From: JAWKHR01 sp041394725 | Lineage (GTDB): Bacteria > Acidobacteriota > Vicinamibacteria > Vicinamibacterales > SCN-69-37 | Assembly (NCBI GenBank): GCA_041394725.1 | Contig: JAWKHR010000047.1 | Coordinates: 1-48,474 of the forward strand | DNA: 48,474 bases | Direction of reading: 5' to 3' | Part shown: in pieces, positions 24,939 through 33,752 of the stretch | Position numbering within the stretch: position 1 is the first letter of the stretch | How the letters are laid out: the number at the start of each line of letters is the position of its first letter | The notes under the pieces: generated by a model | The model's input: the letters and a program-made list of their open reading frames with translations, nothing else | Told to the model about the DNA's origin: nothing | Database searches by the model: none | Program-made: the position numbers and the translations under genes

Positions 24939-26114
24939 ATGCATGCCCGAGTGATTCCGCCGCTGGTCCTGGCCCTGCTCCTCGCCTGTCGTCTGCCGGC
25001 GTTCGGACAGTCGAGCCGCGCCGAGCTCATCGCGCAGCAGCAGGCCGAGAAGGCCGCCCACCTCGCGCCGGAGGTGGCGACGGCCGCGGAGATCGTCGAG
25101 AAGCGGATCCTGAGCTCGCCGCTCCTGGCCGGGTCTGGCGGCGTCTACCCCTGGTTCGGCAGCGTGTACAGCGGCACCGGCTTCGCGGTGGGCGCCGGGG
25201 TCCTGCACCGCGCGCCGCTCGCGTCGCGCCTCACGGCGACCGCGGCGATCTCGACGAACGGGTCGCTTTCGGGCGACCTGGCCTGGCGGCTTCCGACCTT
25301 TGCCGTCAACGGCCGGTTCCAGCCGTGGGTGGAAGCCGGCGTTTCGCGCCTGCGACGCCTGCAGACCTGGGGCGTCGGCAGCGACGTGCAGGTCACGGAT
25401 CGCACGAACGTCGACTTTCGACCGACACGGGTCGACGCCGGCGTCACCATCGACGCGGCGCCCGGCGTGTCGCTCGTCGCCGGCTACGGTTACCTGGGAT
25501 TCTCGACGGCGGGGAATCCCGGCGCCGCCGGTCCACTTCCGGGGCTCGGCGCGTCGCTCGACTATGGCGTCGGGCACGTCGGGGCCGTGCTCGACTGGCG
25601 GCCGTCACCGGGCTTCAGCACGAACGGCGGATTCCTCCGCGGTGAGTGGCGACGGTATGCCGCGCGCGACGCCGCGCCCTTCTCGTTCGACCAGTTCGAG
25701 GTCGAGGCCGCCGAGCTGGTGCCCTTCGTTCGCGAGCAGTTCGGGTTGGCGTTCCGCGCGCTCGCGACCACGACCCGCACCGACACGGGCGACGACGTGC
25801 CGTTCGTGCTGCTGCCGGCCGTGGGCGGCGGCGAAACCGTCCGGAGCCTGCCGACCCGGCGGTACCGCGACCGCAGCCGCGTCGTCCTGACGGGCGAGTA
25901 CCGCTGGCGGCCGTCGCGGTACCTCGACATGGCGCTCTTCCTCGACGCCGGCGCCGTCGGGCCGACGCTGTCCGACATCCCGGACCGACCGTTCCGTACC
26001 GGCTACGGCATCGGCGCCCGCGTGCACGGGCCGACGTTCACCGCGCTGCGCCTCGAGCTGGCGCACGGACGCGAGGGATTCCGGTTCGTCATCACCGGCG
26101 GACAGCCGTTCTAG
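24939..26114 (+). CDS. Outer-membrane barrel protein (BamA/TamA-like surface antigen type)
   Basis: 391 residues from ATG 24939, with signal peptide PPLVLALLLACRLPAFGQ. After a short helical region (AELIAQQQAEKAAHLAPEVA) the chain is a long barrel with strand pairs GTGFAVGAGVLHR, RLTATAAISTNGSL and GRFQPWVEAGVSRLRR, and late strands YRDRSRVVLTGEYRW and FRTGYGIGARVHG, ending FRFVITGGQPF with the C-terminal Phe of BamA-recognised barrels. There are no POTRA domains visible, so it is a barrel-only member. The kinase-like gene starts 9 bases after its stop, so the two are co-transcribed and probably work together. Confidence 0.88.
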   Translation: MHARVIPPLVLALLLACRLPAFGQSSRAELIAQQQAEKAAHLAPEVATAAEIVEKRILSSPLLAGSGGVYPWFGSVYSGTGFAVGAGVLHRAPLASRLTATAAISTNGSLSGDLAWRLPTFAVNGRFQPWVEAGVSRLRRLQTWGVGSDVQVTDRTNVDFRPTRVDAGVTIDAAPGVSLVAGYGYLGFSTAGNPGAAGPLPGLGASLDYGVGHVGAVLDWRPSPGFSTNGGFLRGEWRRYAARDAAPFSFDQFEVEAAELVPFVREQFGLAFRALATTTRTDTGDDVPFVLLPAVGGGETVRSLPTRRYRDRSRVVLTGEYRWRPSRYLDMALFLDAGAVGPTLSDIPDRPFRTGYGIGARVHGPTFTALRLELAHGREGFRFVITGGQPF

Positions 26115-26123
26115 GTGGCGCCC

Positions 26124-27764
26124 ATGAGATGTCGACCCGGACTCCGTGTCGTGCTGGTGGTGGCGCTCGGTGCGGCCGCCTGGTCGGTGACCTCCGGCGC
26201 GACCCCGACGTTCTACGACGACGACCCGATCCAGGTCGAGCCGATCACGCAGGACGCGTCCGGCGCGGCGCGCTACGAGCCGGACCTGATCTACCAGACG
26301 CTGGAGGGGCTCTTCGACGGCCGGCCGGTCAGTGACGAGCGGGCACGCGACGTCAACACCGTGGACGAAGTCCCGGACGGCCCGTTCTACGTCAACCGCG
26401 CCGGTCACCTGCCGCTGACGCCCGCGCTGGTCGCGCGCGGCGCGAACACGAGCGACGGTCCCGCGCCGGGCGCGTGGTCGGTCGTCTCGGCCAAGAGCGA
26501 CGGCATCACGCTGGGCTTCACCATCCGCGACGCGGCCGGCGTCCTGTGGTTCATCAAGTTCGATCCGCCCGGCTGGCGCGGCATGGCCACCGGGACCGAA
26601 GTGGTGGCGGCGAAGCTCTTCTGGGCGGTCGGGTATCACACCGTCGAGTACCACATCGGGCGCCTGCGGGCCTCGGACCTCACCATCGCGTCCGGCGCGA
26701 CCATCACGCCCGCGGGTGAGGCCGAGCGCGCCATGGTGCCGGACGACGTCGGTCGCCTCCTGGCGCGCGCCGACCGTGACGCCGACGGCACCTACCGCGT
26801 GATCCTGAGCCGCGCGGCGCCCGGCCGGCCGGTCGGGCGCATCCGTTTCGCCGGCACACGGGCCGACGACCCGAACGACGTCGTGCCCCACGAGCATCGC
26901 CGCGAGCTGCGCGGCTACCGCGTCTTTGCGGCGTGGCTGAACCACGTGGACGCCAAGGGCATCAACTCGCTCGCGGCGCTCGTCACCGAGGGCGGCCGCA
27001 CGTTCATCCGCCGCTACCTGCTCGACTTCGGGTCGGCGCTCGGCAGCGCCGCGACCGGGCCGCGCGAGGGCTGGGAGGGCTCCGAGCCGCTCGTCGAGGA
27101 TCGGGGAGACATCCTGCGCCGCACGCTCGGGTTCGGATTCGTGATTCCGGCCTGGCGCACCGCGCGCTGGTACGAGTCGCCGGCCGTGGGCCGGCTTCCG
27201 CGTTCCCACGACGACTGGCGGCCGGAGGACTGGCAGCCGCACATCATGAACGCCGCCTTCCGTCACCTGCGTGCCGACGACGCGTTCTGGGCGGCCGAGA
27301 AGCTGACCTACGTCACCGACGACATCATCGCGGCCGCCGTCGCGGCCGGCGAGTTCGGGAACCCGGCGGCCGAGGCCGAGCTCGCGCGGACCATCCGCGA
27401 GCGACGCGACCGGATCCTGCAGACGTGGCTGCCGGCAATCGATCCGATCGGCCGCCCGGCGCTGACGGCCGGCGGGCTCACGTTCGACAACGCCGCGGTC
27501 CGGGCCGGCGTCGCCCCGGCACCGCCGGGCTATCGCGCGCGCTGGAGCCGGTTCGACAACGCGACTGGCGCGGCGTCGCCGATCGGCGAGACGACCGGCG
27601 CCGCGGCTCCGCTGGCCGTACCCGATCTGTCTGGCCTCGAGTTCGTCCAGGTCGAGATCAGCGCCGTGGATCCGGCCGTCGCCGCCTGGGCACGGCCCGT
27701 CGTCGTGCATTTCAGGCGGCGCGGCGGCCAGTGGCAGTGGGTCGGCCTCGTCCGCCTGCCCTGA
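26124..27764 (+). CDS. Secreted protein with protein-kinase-like catalytic motifs, function unknown
   Basis: 546 residues from ATG 26124 with AGGTGG 7 bases upstream; a GTG at 26115 is less likely. A signal peptide (RVVLVVALGAAAWSVTSGA) indicates export. I see kinase-like residues in order: LWFIKFD (K145), GTEVVAAKLFW (E159), NHVDAKGIN (H274, D276, K278, N281) and YLLDFGSALG (D301-F302-G303). The HxDxKxxN spacing and the 27 residues to DFG equal those of true kinases such as the Hanks kinase at 16984, where the gap is 24. A beta-sandwich-like C-terminal region follows residue 445. The family is a recurrent unannotated acidobacterial protein to my recollection. The substrate and even the nucleotide are unknown; the periplasm has little ATP. 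It follows the barrel gene by 9 bases. Confidence 0.85.
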   Translation: MRCRPGLRVVLVVALGAAAWSVTSGATPTFYDDDPIQVEPITQDASGAARYEPDLIYQTLEGLFDGRPVSDERARDVNTVDEVPDGPFYVNRAGHLPLTPALVARGANTSDGPAPGAWSVVSAKSDGITLGFTIRDAAGVLWFIKFDPPGWRGMATGTEVVAAKLFWAVGYHTVEYHIGRLRASDLTIASGATITPAGEAERAMVPDDVGRLLARADRDADGTYRVILSRAAPGRPVGRIRFAGTRADDPNDVVPHEHRRELRGYRVFAAWLNHVDAKGINSLAALVTEGGRTFIRRYLLDFGSALGSAATGPREGWEGSEPLVEDRGDILRRTLGFGFVIPAWRTARWYESPAVGRLPRSHDDWRPEDWQPHIMNAAFRHLRADDAFWAAEKLTYVTDDIIAAAVAAGEFGNPAAEAELARTIRERRDRILQTWLPAIDPIGRPALTAGGLTFDNAAVRAGVAPAPPGYRARWSRFDNATGAASPIGETTGAAAPLAVPDLSGLEFVQVEISAVDPAVAAWARPVVVHFRRRGGQWQWVGLVRLP

Positions 27765-27791
27765 CGCGCGATCACGCCGGGCATCGCCTGG

Positions 27792-28193
27792 TCACCCCTC
27801 GCGCCCCGCGTCCCGCGACCCGCCCGGCGCGTCGCCGAACCAGTCCACGCCGAGCCGTTCGCGAAGCCGCTGCCGCAGGCGATCGCGCTCCTCGGGCGTC
27901 ATCGCGTCCATCCGCTCGGCCATCCGATCCGCGAAGCGCTCTTCGACGCGACGCCGGACGCGCGATCGACGCGCCTGCCGGTGACCGTAGCCGTGCCCGA
28001 ACCCGCCGAAGAGGATTCGCGCGAGCGCCAGCAGCCCGAGCGCCTGCCAGAACGTCACCGCGGGCAGGCCGAAGAGCGGCGGCAGCAGCCAGTTCCACAG
28101 CCACTCGACGATGACGCCGCCGAGGAGGATGAACAGCAGGAGCCCGAGGATGGCCAGCGGGCCCCAGAACACCACGTTCCGTCTCGTCATCAT
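27792..28193 (-). CDS. Small membrane protein downstream of ECF sigma factor
   Basis: 133 residues. Two hydrophobic segments (PLAILGLLLFILLGGVIVEW and ALGLLALARILFGG) are followed by a Gly/His loop (FGHGYGHRQARR) and a highly charged helix of about 40 residues (VEERFADRMAERMDAMT, then EERDRLRQRLRERLG) ending in GDAPGGSRD. No family recognised. It begins 10 bases after the sigma-factor stop and on the same strand, so it may act as the sigma factor's membrane anchor or anti-sigma, though no known anti-sigma motif is visible. Confidence 0.82.
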   Translation of the reverse strand: MMTRRNVVFWGPLAILGLLLFILLGGVIVEWLWNWLLPPLFGLPAVTFWQALGLLALARILFGGFGHGYGHRQARRSRVRRRVEERFADRMAERMDAMTPEERDRLRQRLRERLGVDWFGDAPGGSRDAGREG

Positions 28194-28203
28194 GTGCGAT
28201 GCC

Positions 28204-28806
28204 TCATGCGTCGTTCAGGTCGTCGTGCACGTCGCGCAGCCGCGCGCGCAGTGCCAGCACGGCGTAGCGCTTGCGCGAGAGCAGGGTGTTGATGCCGACG
28301 CCGGTCTCGGCGGCGATGGCCTTGAAACTCCGGCCCTCGAGTTCGTGCGCCACGAACACCTCGCGCTGCGCGGGCGGCAGGCCGGCCAGTGCCGCCTCGA
28401 GCGCGGCGGCCAGCCGGCGGCGCCGGTAGACCGCGTCGGGGCCGGGCTCCACCGAGGGCAGCAGCGCCTCCAGGCTGCGTGGTTCGTCGCCGATCGCGTC
28501 GTCCCGCCGGTCCGTGCCCCGCGCCGTACCGCCGGGCGGGCGCGCGGCGCGATGCCGGAACAGATCCGCGATGCGGTGCCGCGCGACACGGAACAGCCAG
28601 GCCGTGACGTGGTCGATCGGCATCAGCAGCCGGTTGGCCTCCACGAGTCGGGCGAACACGTCCTGCAGGACGTCCTCGGCGTCGCGCGGGTCCGGCACCC
28701 GGCGCCGGATGAACCGGTGCAGCCGGGACCGCTCCCGCTCGACCGCGTCGGCGATCCGCCGGTCCTGTTCGAGCGCCATGTGCCGCGGGTCGGCCGCGTC
28801 GTTCAT
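28204..28806 (-). CDS. ECF-family RNA polymerase sigma factor
   Basis: 200 residues. Region 2 is RLHRFIRRRVPDPRDAEDVL with the core-binding QDVFARL and the -10 reading segment HVTAWLFRVARHRIADLF. A Pro/Arg linker follows, and region 4 is AALAGLPPAQREVFVAHELEG with the helix-turn-helix SFKAIAAETGVGINTLLSRK. The usual sigma-4 motif is intact. The start is at ATG 28806, divergent from the LprI-like gene. The small membrane protein downstream is the only candidate for a co-transcribed regulator. Confidence 0.95.
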   Translation of the reverse strand: MNDAADPRHMALEQDRRIADAVERERSRLHRFIRRRVPDPRDAEDVLQDVFARLVEANRLLMPIDHVTAWLFRVARHRIADLFRHRAARPPGGTARGTDRRDDAIGDEPRSLEALLPSVEPGPDAVYRRRRLAAALEAALAGLPPAQREVFVAHELEGRSFKAIAAETGVGINTLLSRKRYAVLALRARLRDVHDDLNDA

Positions 28807-28981
28807 CTACGGGTGTAGACGCGCCCGGGCCGGAAATATTGTGTGCCGGGTTCAGCCGCGCGAAGTGACGACCCGGCGATGAACGCCGAACGGGCACTGC
28901 ACCAAAGGGAGTACCCGGGCGTGCCCGTGGAGGCGGAAGATTGTCGTGCCACCTTCACGGCTTTCGAGAGGAGTCGTTCGC

Positions 28982-29617
28982 ATGCGCACCATCCTCGTGT
29001 CCGGAATCCCGGCGATGATCCTGGCCGCTGGCCTGGCCGCGACGGCCGCGACACCGGCCACCCAGACCGGCCCGGCCTTCGACTGCCAGAAGGCGCAGGG
29101 CGAGGTCGAGACGCTCATCTGCAGGGACGCCGCGCTCGCGGCGCTCGATCGAAAGCTGGACGCCGTCTACAAGGCCGCGACCGCAAAGGCTCGCGACGAC
29201 ATGCCGGCGCGGCTCCGCGCCGAGCAGCGAGGCTGGATCTCCGGCCGCAATGAATGCTGGAAGGCCGCCGATGGCACGTTCCTCACGGCCTCGTGGCAGG
29301 CCCACTCGGTGCGCGAATGCGTCGAAGGCCAGTACAAGCTCCGGATCTCCGAGCTCCAGGCCGTGTGGCGGCTCGTGCCCTCGCGCGGTCCGGTCTTCTT
29401 CGTCTGCGGCAGTCCGGCCAACGAGGTCGTGGCCACGTTCTTCGAGTCCGAGCTGCCCGCCGTCCGCCTCGAGCGCGGCGACCGGTCCGTGACGGCCTGG
29501 CTCGTCCCGGCCGGGAGCGGCGCGAAGTACGAGGGCCAGAACGTCGAGTTCTGGAACAAGGGCGACGACGCCACCGTGACGTGGCTCGACGAGTCGCTCA
29601 CCTGCCGGGTGCGCTGA
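28982..29617 (+). CDS. Secreted lysozyme-inhibitor-like protein: LprI domain plus MliC domain
   Basis: 211 residues from ATG 28982 with GAGAGGAG upstream. A signal peptide (SGIPAMILAAGLAATAA) is followed by an LprI-type four-Cys helical domain (FDCQKAQGEVETLICRD, RGWISGRNECWK, SVRECVEGQYK), residues 35-130. From about 140 a MliC/PliC-type barrel: VFFVCGSPANEVVATFFES, then AWLVPAGSGAKYEG and a final LTCRVR. The Cys in FVCG and LTCR probably form the typical disulfide. Both domains are known as lysozyme inhibitors, so the protein likely protects peptidoglycan. Its 3' end overlaps the convergent CPBP gene by 20 bases. Confidence 0.9.
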   Translation: MRTILVSGIPAMILAAGLAATAATPATQTGPAFDCQKAQGEVETLICRDAALAALDRKLDAVYKAATAKARDDMPARLRAEQRGWISGRNECWKAADGTFLTASWQAHSVRECVEGQYKLRISELQAVWRLVPSRGPVFFVCGSPANEVVATFFESELPAVRLERGDRSVTAWLVPAGSGAKYEGQNVEFWNKGDDATVTWLDESLTCRVR

Positions 29618-30404
29618 TCCGGCGCACGGCAAACGCCAGCCACGGCAGCGTCGCGGAGGCCGCCATCCAGGCGAACGCGAACGGCATCGCGTCGTCGCCG
29701 GGGAGCACGACGATCTTCGGGCCGGCCTGCACCACCGTGTGCAGCAGCGCCGGCGCCCAGATCGTGGCGCCGCCCAGCTCGTACAGATGGGCGAGGGGCA
29801 CGGCGACCGCGAGGGCGAGGATCAGGGCGGCCGTCGCCACCGGCCAGGGGAGCGTCACGAACAGGGCGCCGTGCACCGCCGCGAACGGCAGCAGCGAGAG
29901 CAGCGCCGCGCGCCGGAACGGGCGGCCGGCGCGCAGCGACCCGAACAGGTAGCCGCGGAACAGCACTTCCTCCGCGAGGCCGGCCTGGAGGAACAGGCCG
30001 GGCAGCATCCATGCGGCGCCGGACGCCAGGACCGGACGCGCGCCGAAGAACAGGCCCGACGCGGGAATCACCAGGGCGATCGCGGCCGCGAGCGCCGCGG
30101 CCACGACGAGGCCCGTCCCCCTCGGCCGGCCCAGCCCGATCGCCACGGCGCCGGGGACGGCCTGGCGGCGCGGCAGCAGGCGCTCCGCCGCGAGGGTGGC
30201 CGCGACGACGATCGCCGCGACCGGGAGCCCCCACTGGCCGCGATCGCTGCCGAGCGATCGCGCCGCCGCCTCGAAGACCGCGTAGACGACCACGAAACCT
30301 GCGACGAGCGTCGTCCAGTCGCGCGCGGACGAGATGCGGCGGGGCGCCGGCGACGGCGCGTGCGTCATGACGACGGCCGTCGCCGGCGACGGCGCGTGCG
30401 TCAT
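29598..30404 (-). CDS. CPBP family intramembrane metalloprotease (Abi/CAAX type)
   Basis: 268 residues with six to seven membrane helices. The CPBP motifs are present: EEVLFRGYLFG (Glu-Glu-xxx-Arg), FAAVHGALF (His) and a late HTVVQAG near residue 227 (third His region). Family members are glutamate-type membrane proteases, linked to prenyl-CAAX processing and bacteriocin immunity. The start ATG overlaps the stop of the upstream gene (ATGA, 30401-30404). The first 12 residues (MTHAPSPATAVV) are repeated at once (MTHAPSPAP) because of a 36-base tandem duplication, so a second, equally placed ATG exists at 30368. Confidence 0.9.
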   Translation of the reverse strand: MTHAPSPATAVVMTHAPSPAPRRISSARDWTTLVAGFVVVYAVFEAAARSLGSDRGQWGLPVAAIVVAATLAAERLLPRRQAVPGAVAIGLGRPRGTGLVVAAALAAAIALVIPASGLFFGARPVLASGAAWMLPGLFLQAGLAEEVLFRGYLFGSLRAGRPFRRAALLSLLPFAAVHGALFVTLPWPVATAALILALAVAVPLAHLYELGGATIWAPALLHTVVQAGPKIVVLPGDDAMPFAFAWMAASATLPWLAFAVRRISAPGR

Positions 30405-30415
30405 GACGACGGCCG
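30345..30415. repeat. 36-base tandem duplication at a gene overlap
   Basis: The unit at 30345-30380 is repeated at 30381-30415, with 35 of 36 bases identical. Each copy carries TCATGAC, that is, an ATGA start/stop overlap on the minus strand. The duplication adds 12 codons to the CPBP gene and leaves the frame intact. Confidence 0.85.
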
Positions 30416-30958
30416 GCCCGCGCGCCAGAGCGACCCGCCCATGCCGACCAGGCCGGCGTTGCGCAGGGCGGTGCCGAGCGTCTGCGCGAGGTCGGGCAGC
30501 GGGAGGAAGGTGATGACGAAGTTCGTCACGATGCCGGCCAGGAACAGGCCGGCCGTCCACCGCGGCAGCACGCCGGCGCGCCTCGTGGCGTCGCCGAAGA
30601 GCACCCCGCCGGCCACCATCAGCGCGCCATGGGCCGTGTAGGTCCCGCCGAGCCGCGCCCACAGGTCTTCGTACGTCGGCACGCCCGACTCGATCGCCAG
30701 CAGCGTCGTGTGCGCGAAGTAGACGAACGCGAACCCGTAGATCAGCGCGCCCGCCAGGCCTGCGCGCGAGATTCGCGGTCGCTGCGCGGCGTACAGGCCG
30801 AGCACGATGGCGGGCACCGGCAGGAAGGCGACGTAGTTCAGCCAGAGCTGCGCCGGCGAGAAGCCGCCCTGCGTCCACTCGAGGAGGTCGGTGACGCTGT
30901 GGAGCAACGGCGCCGCCACGGCGCCCACGGCCACGAGTCTCCGGGTACCGGCATCCAT
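30401..30958 (-). CDS. Small polytopic membrane protein, unknown family
   Basis: 185 residues from ATG 30958 (MDAGTRRLVAVGAVAAPLLH). Five hydrophobic stretches (for example LNYVAFLPVPAIVLGLYAA, GALIYGFAFVYFAHTTLLA, TAGLFLAGIVTNFVITFLPL) are joined by short loops. No catalytic motif is visible and I do not recognise the family. It overlaps the CPBP gene by 4 bases, so the two are probably made together and may act in the same membrane complex; this is inference from position only. Confidence 0.82.
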   Translation of the reverse strand: MDAGTRRLVAVGAVAAPLLHSVTDLLEWTQGGFSPAQLWLNYVAFLPVPAIVLGLYAAQRPRISRAGLAGALIYGFAFVYFAHTTLLAIESGVPTYEDLWARLGGTYTAHGALMVAGGVLFGDATRRAGVLPRWTAGLFLAGIVTNFVITFLPLPDLAQTLGTALRNAGLVGMGGSLWRAGRPSS

Positions 30959-31051
30959 GAGTGTGTGCGGGCCGTGCGCATCATCTCCCGGCGGGCGCTG
31001 CCGGGGGAACCTGGAAATTCGGATGGCCACCTCGGGTCGTGACCACCACCA

Positions 31052-32626
31052 TCAGCGCGAACCGGCGTCCCGCCGCAGCGCCAGCAGCGCCTCGTGGGTG
31101 CGCTCCTGATCGGGCGCGCCCTCGGGCGCCTGCCATTCGAGCGACGACCCGGCGGCGATCAGCACCCGCGCGACGCCGACGTGATCCGCGCCGGGGCCGG
31201 CGTGGTGCCGGCCCTCGACGGCCCAGACGAGCGGCGTCGCCGCGAACATCCCGTCGAGGGCGTTGACGTCCGCGCCGTGCGCGAGCAGCACGCGCACGGC
31301 CTCGGGGTGCCCGCCCATCGCCGCGCGGTGCAGCGGCGTGACCGCGTCCTTGTCGCGCGCGTCGGGGCCGAGACCGCACGCAAGCATCACGTCGAGTACG
31401 GCCGCGTCGCCGCTCTCGGCCGGACGATGGAGGAGCAGGTGGTGCTCGGGTCGCAGGCCGTCGCGGAGCGATGGATCGGCCGCGAGCATGGCCCCGGCCG
31501 CGGCGCGGTCGCCGCGCGCGCAGGCGGCGACGAGCCGATCGACGGGTGAGAGTTCATCCGTGGCCCCGGCGGCCACCAGGCGCGCGGCCACGCCGGCGTG
31601 TCCCGAGAGCTCCGCGAGCGCGTGCGCCGTGCGGCCGTCGGATCGGCGGCGATGGACGTCGGCGCCGTGCGCCAGCAGCAGGTCCGTCATCGCGGCGTCC
31701 CACCGGCGTGCCGCCACGTGCAGCGGCGCCTCGTCGTCCGGACCCCACGCCAGGTTCGGGTCGGCGCCGTGTTCGAGCAGCCAGCGCGGGCCGGCCGGGT
31801 CTTCGGTGAACGTCATCATGTAGACGAGCGGCGGCACGCCGCCCGGCAGGCCGTTGACGTCCACGCCGTGGCGGGCGAGCAGCTCGAGCACGGCGACGTT
31901 GCCGCCGCCCCCCGCGATGTGCGTCGTCACGCCGTCGGTCGGGCGCGCACCCGCTTCGAGCAGGACCTCCGCGAGCGGGAGGTGCCGGACGACGCAGGTT
32001 GCGCCCCAGAGCGGCGTGCGCGGCAGCTCGGGATGCCAGTTCCAGACGTACTCGGTGTTCGGGTCGGCGCCGCGCGCGCACAGGTCCCGCGCGATCGCGA
32101 CGAGGCCGTCGAGGCGCGCCGTGTCCGTGCCGGCGAGGCACGTGTGGCACGCGTAGAGCAGCGGCTCCCATCCCACCGGGCCGCCGGCCGTGGTCGCGAG
32201 CGCGGGATTCGCCGAGAGTCGCGCCCGTACCCCCGCCGCGTCCCCCAGGACCAGCGCGGTGTGCAGCGACGCGGTCGCGATGCGTGGGTGGAGCGCGAGC
32301 AGGCGTTCGGCCCGGCCGGCCGCGCCGCCCGTCGCGCATCGCACGAACTCCTCGACCGCCGCGTCGAACGTCAGCGTGCGCGCCTCGACCTCGGCGCGAA
32401 GCGCCGGCCACGACGGAAAGCCGTGCTCGCGCGCGATGACCGACTGCGCGTCGTGCAGGGCCAGGTCGCCGACGGGCAGGTCGGCGGGTGCGCCGCCGGC
32501 GAACGCCGGCAGGGTGGCGATGCGCGCGAGCGCGGCGGCGTCACCCGCCTGCGCCGCGCGCAGCAGGGCCTTGGCCTGCTTCTTCAGGTGTTCGAGATTG
32601 GGCTGGTCGGGAAGGCGATTCGGCAT
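31052..32626 (-). CDS. Ankyrin-repeat protein
   Basis: 524 residues from ATG 32626. The N-terminal segment NLEHLKKQAKALLRAAQAGD is a recurring opening of acidobacterial ankyrin proteins, followed by a short helical domain (PSWPALRAEVEA). From about residue 125 on there are roughly nine ankyrin units, the clearest being TPLHRAAMGGHPEAVRVLLA and HGADVN; others include APLHVAARRWDAAMTDLLLA and LARHGVDVNGLPGG. Some units are degenerate. No catalytic domain and no signal, so a cytoplasmic binding scaffold is likely. The gene is isolated, 228 bases from the LysR gene. Confidence 0.9.
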   Translation of the reverse strand: MPNRLPDQPNLEHLKKQAKALLRAAQAGDAAALARIATLPAFAGGAPADLPVGDLALHDAQSVIAREHGFPSWPALRAEVEARTLTFDAAVEEFVRCATGGAAGRAERLLALHPRIATASLHTALVLGDAAGVRARLSANPALATTAGGPVGWEPLLYACHTCLAGTDTARLDGLVAIARDLCARGADPNTEYVWNWHPELPRTPLWGATCVVRHLPLAEVLLEAGARPTDGVTTHIAGGGGNVAVLELLARHGVDVNGLPGGVPPLVYMMTFTEDPAGPRWLLEHGADPNLAWGPDDEAPLHVAARRWDAAMTDLLLAHGADVHRRRSDGRTAHALAELSGHAGVAARLVAAGATDELSPVDRLVAACARGDRAAAGAMLAADPSLRDGLRPEHHLLLHRPAESGDAAVLDVMLACGLGPDARDKDAVTPLHRAAMGGHPEAVRVLLAHGADVNALDGMFAATPLVWAVEGRHHAGPGADHVGVARVLIAAGSSLEWQAPEGAPDQERTHEALLALRRDAGSR

Positions 32627-32854
32627 CGTACGGACCTCCATGCCTCGACCTGCGGTTCGCAAGCAGGCGGCACGGGGTGTACGACCCGGTGTTGGACGAC
32701 GCGATGACGGTGGGCTTGGCCCTTCGCGCGAACCCGCGGGCGCCCTTTGCGCGCCTCGGGCAAGACTATGGCGCGCGGCGGCGCGGAGTCAAACGCGCGA
32801 GCCTGGCGCCTTCAGTCGGCAGGATCCGGCGCGGGGCGCGGCCGGACCGCCTCC

Positions 32855-33742
32855 CTACATCCGCAGCGCCTCGATCAGCGCCGAGAGCGCCGGCGGCTGC
32901 TGGCGGCGGCTCGGGTAATAGAGGAAGTAGCCGTCGAACGGCGGACACCAGTCCTCGAGCACGCGCACGAGCGCGCCGCTCGCGAGCTCGCCGTGCACGT
33001 GATCCTCCACCGTGAACGCGAGACCCAGGCCGTCGATCGCGGCCCGGATCAGCACGTCCACGTCGTCCACCACGAGCGGCCCGTTGACCGAGACCGCCAG
33101 CGACTTCCGCCCCTTCTCGAACTCCCAGTGATACACGCCCTCCGACCCGTGGCGGAAGTTCAGGCAGCGATGCGCGGTCAGGTCGCGCGGCGACTTCGGT
33201 CTCGGTCGTCCCTTCAGGTACGCGGGCGCGCCGACGATGGCCGCGCGCTGCGGCCCGGTGACGCGCACGGCGACCATGTCGCGCGCGATGAACTCACCCA
33301 GGTGGATGCCCGCGTCGAAGCCGCCCTCCACCAGGTCGAAGCGGCCCTCGACCGTGGTCGTCACGTCGAGGACGATGCCCGGGTGCGCGCGCGAGAAGGC
33401 CGCGACCTTCGGCGCCAGCACCGTGCGCGCCGACAGTCGCGAGGCCAGCAGCCGCACGCGGCCCGCGGGCCGGTCGCGGAAGCCAGCCACCTGGTCCAGC
33501 GCGCCACGGACGTCGGCCAGCGCCGGACCGAGCCGCGCGATGAACTGCGCCCCGGCTTCCGTCGGCGCGACGCTGCGCGTGGTCCGCGCCAGCAGCCGGA
33601 CGCCGATCTGCTCCTCGAGCCCGCGCACGGCGTGGCTCAACGCCGAGGGCGACACGCCCAGCCGACGCGCCGCGCGCGTGAAGCTCCGTTCCTCCGCCAC
33701 CGCGAGGAACGCCGACAGCACGCTCAGTTCGTCCCTGACCAT
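32855..33742 (-). CDS. LysR family transcriptional regulator
   Basis: 295 residues: winged helix at 1-62 (LSVLSAFLAVAEERSFTRA and LGVSPSALSHAVRGLEEQIG), a linker helix, and a two-lobe effector domain (from residue 90, VRLLASRLSARTVLAPKVAA). The effector region resembles the LysR type that pairs with oxidoreductase operons. It is divergent from the cupin and dehydrogenase genes with a 100-base gap, the classic LysR layout, so it probably controls them and itself. Candidate boxes are the direct repeats at 33753 and 33783. Confidence 0.94.
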   Translation of the reverse strand: MVRDELSVLSAFLAVAEERSFTRAARRLGVSPSALSHAVRGLEEQIGVRLLARTTRSVAPTEAGAQFIARLGPALADVRGALDQVAGFRDRPAGRVRLLASRLSARTVLAPKVAAFSRAHPGIVLDVTTTVEGRFDLVEGGFDAGIHLGEFIARDMVAVRVTGPQRAAIVGAPAYLKGRPRPKSPRDLTAHRCLNFRHGSEGVYHWEFEKGRKSLAVSVNGPLVVDDVDVLIRAAIDGLGLAFTVEDHVHGELASGALVRVLEDWCPPFDGYFLYYPSRRQQPPALSALIEALRM

Positions 33743-33752
33743 TGATGAATTC

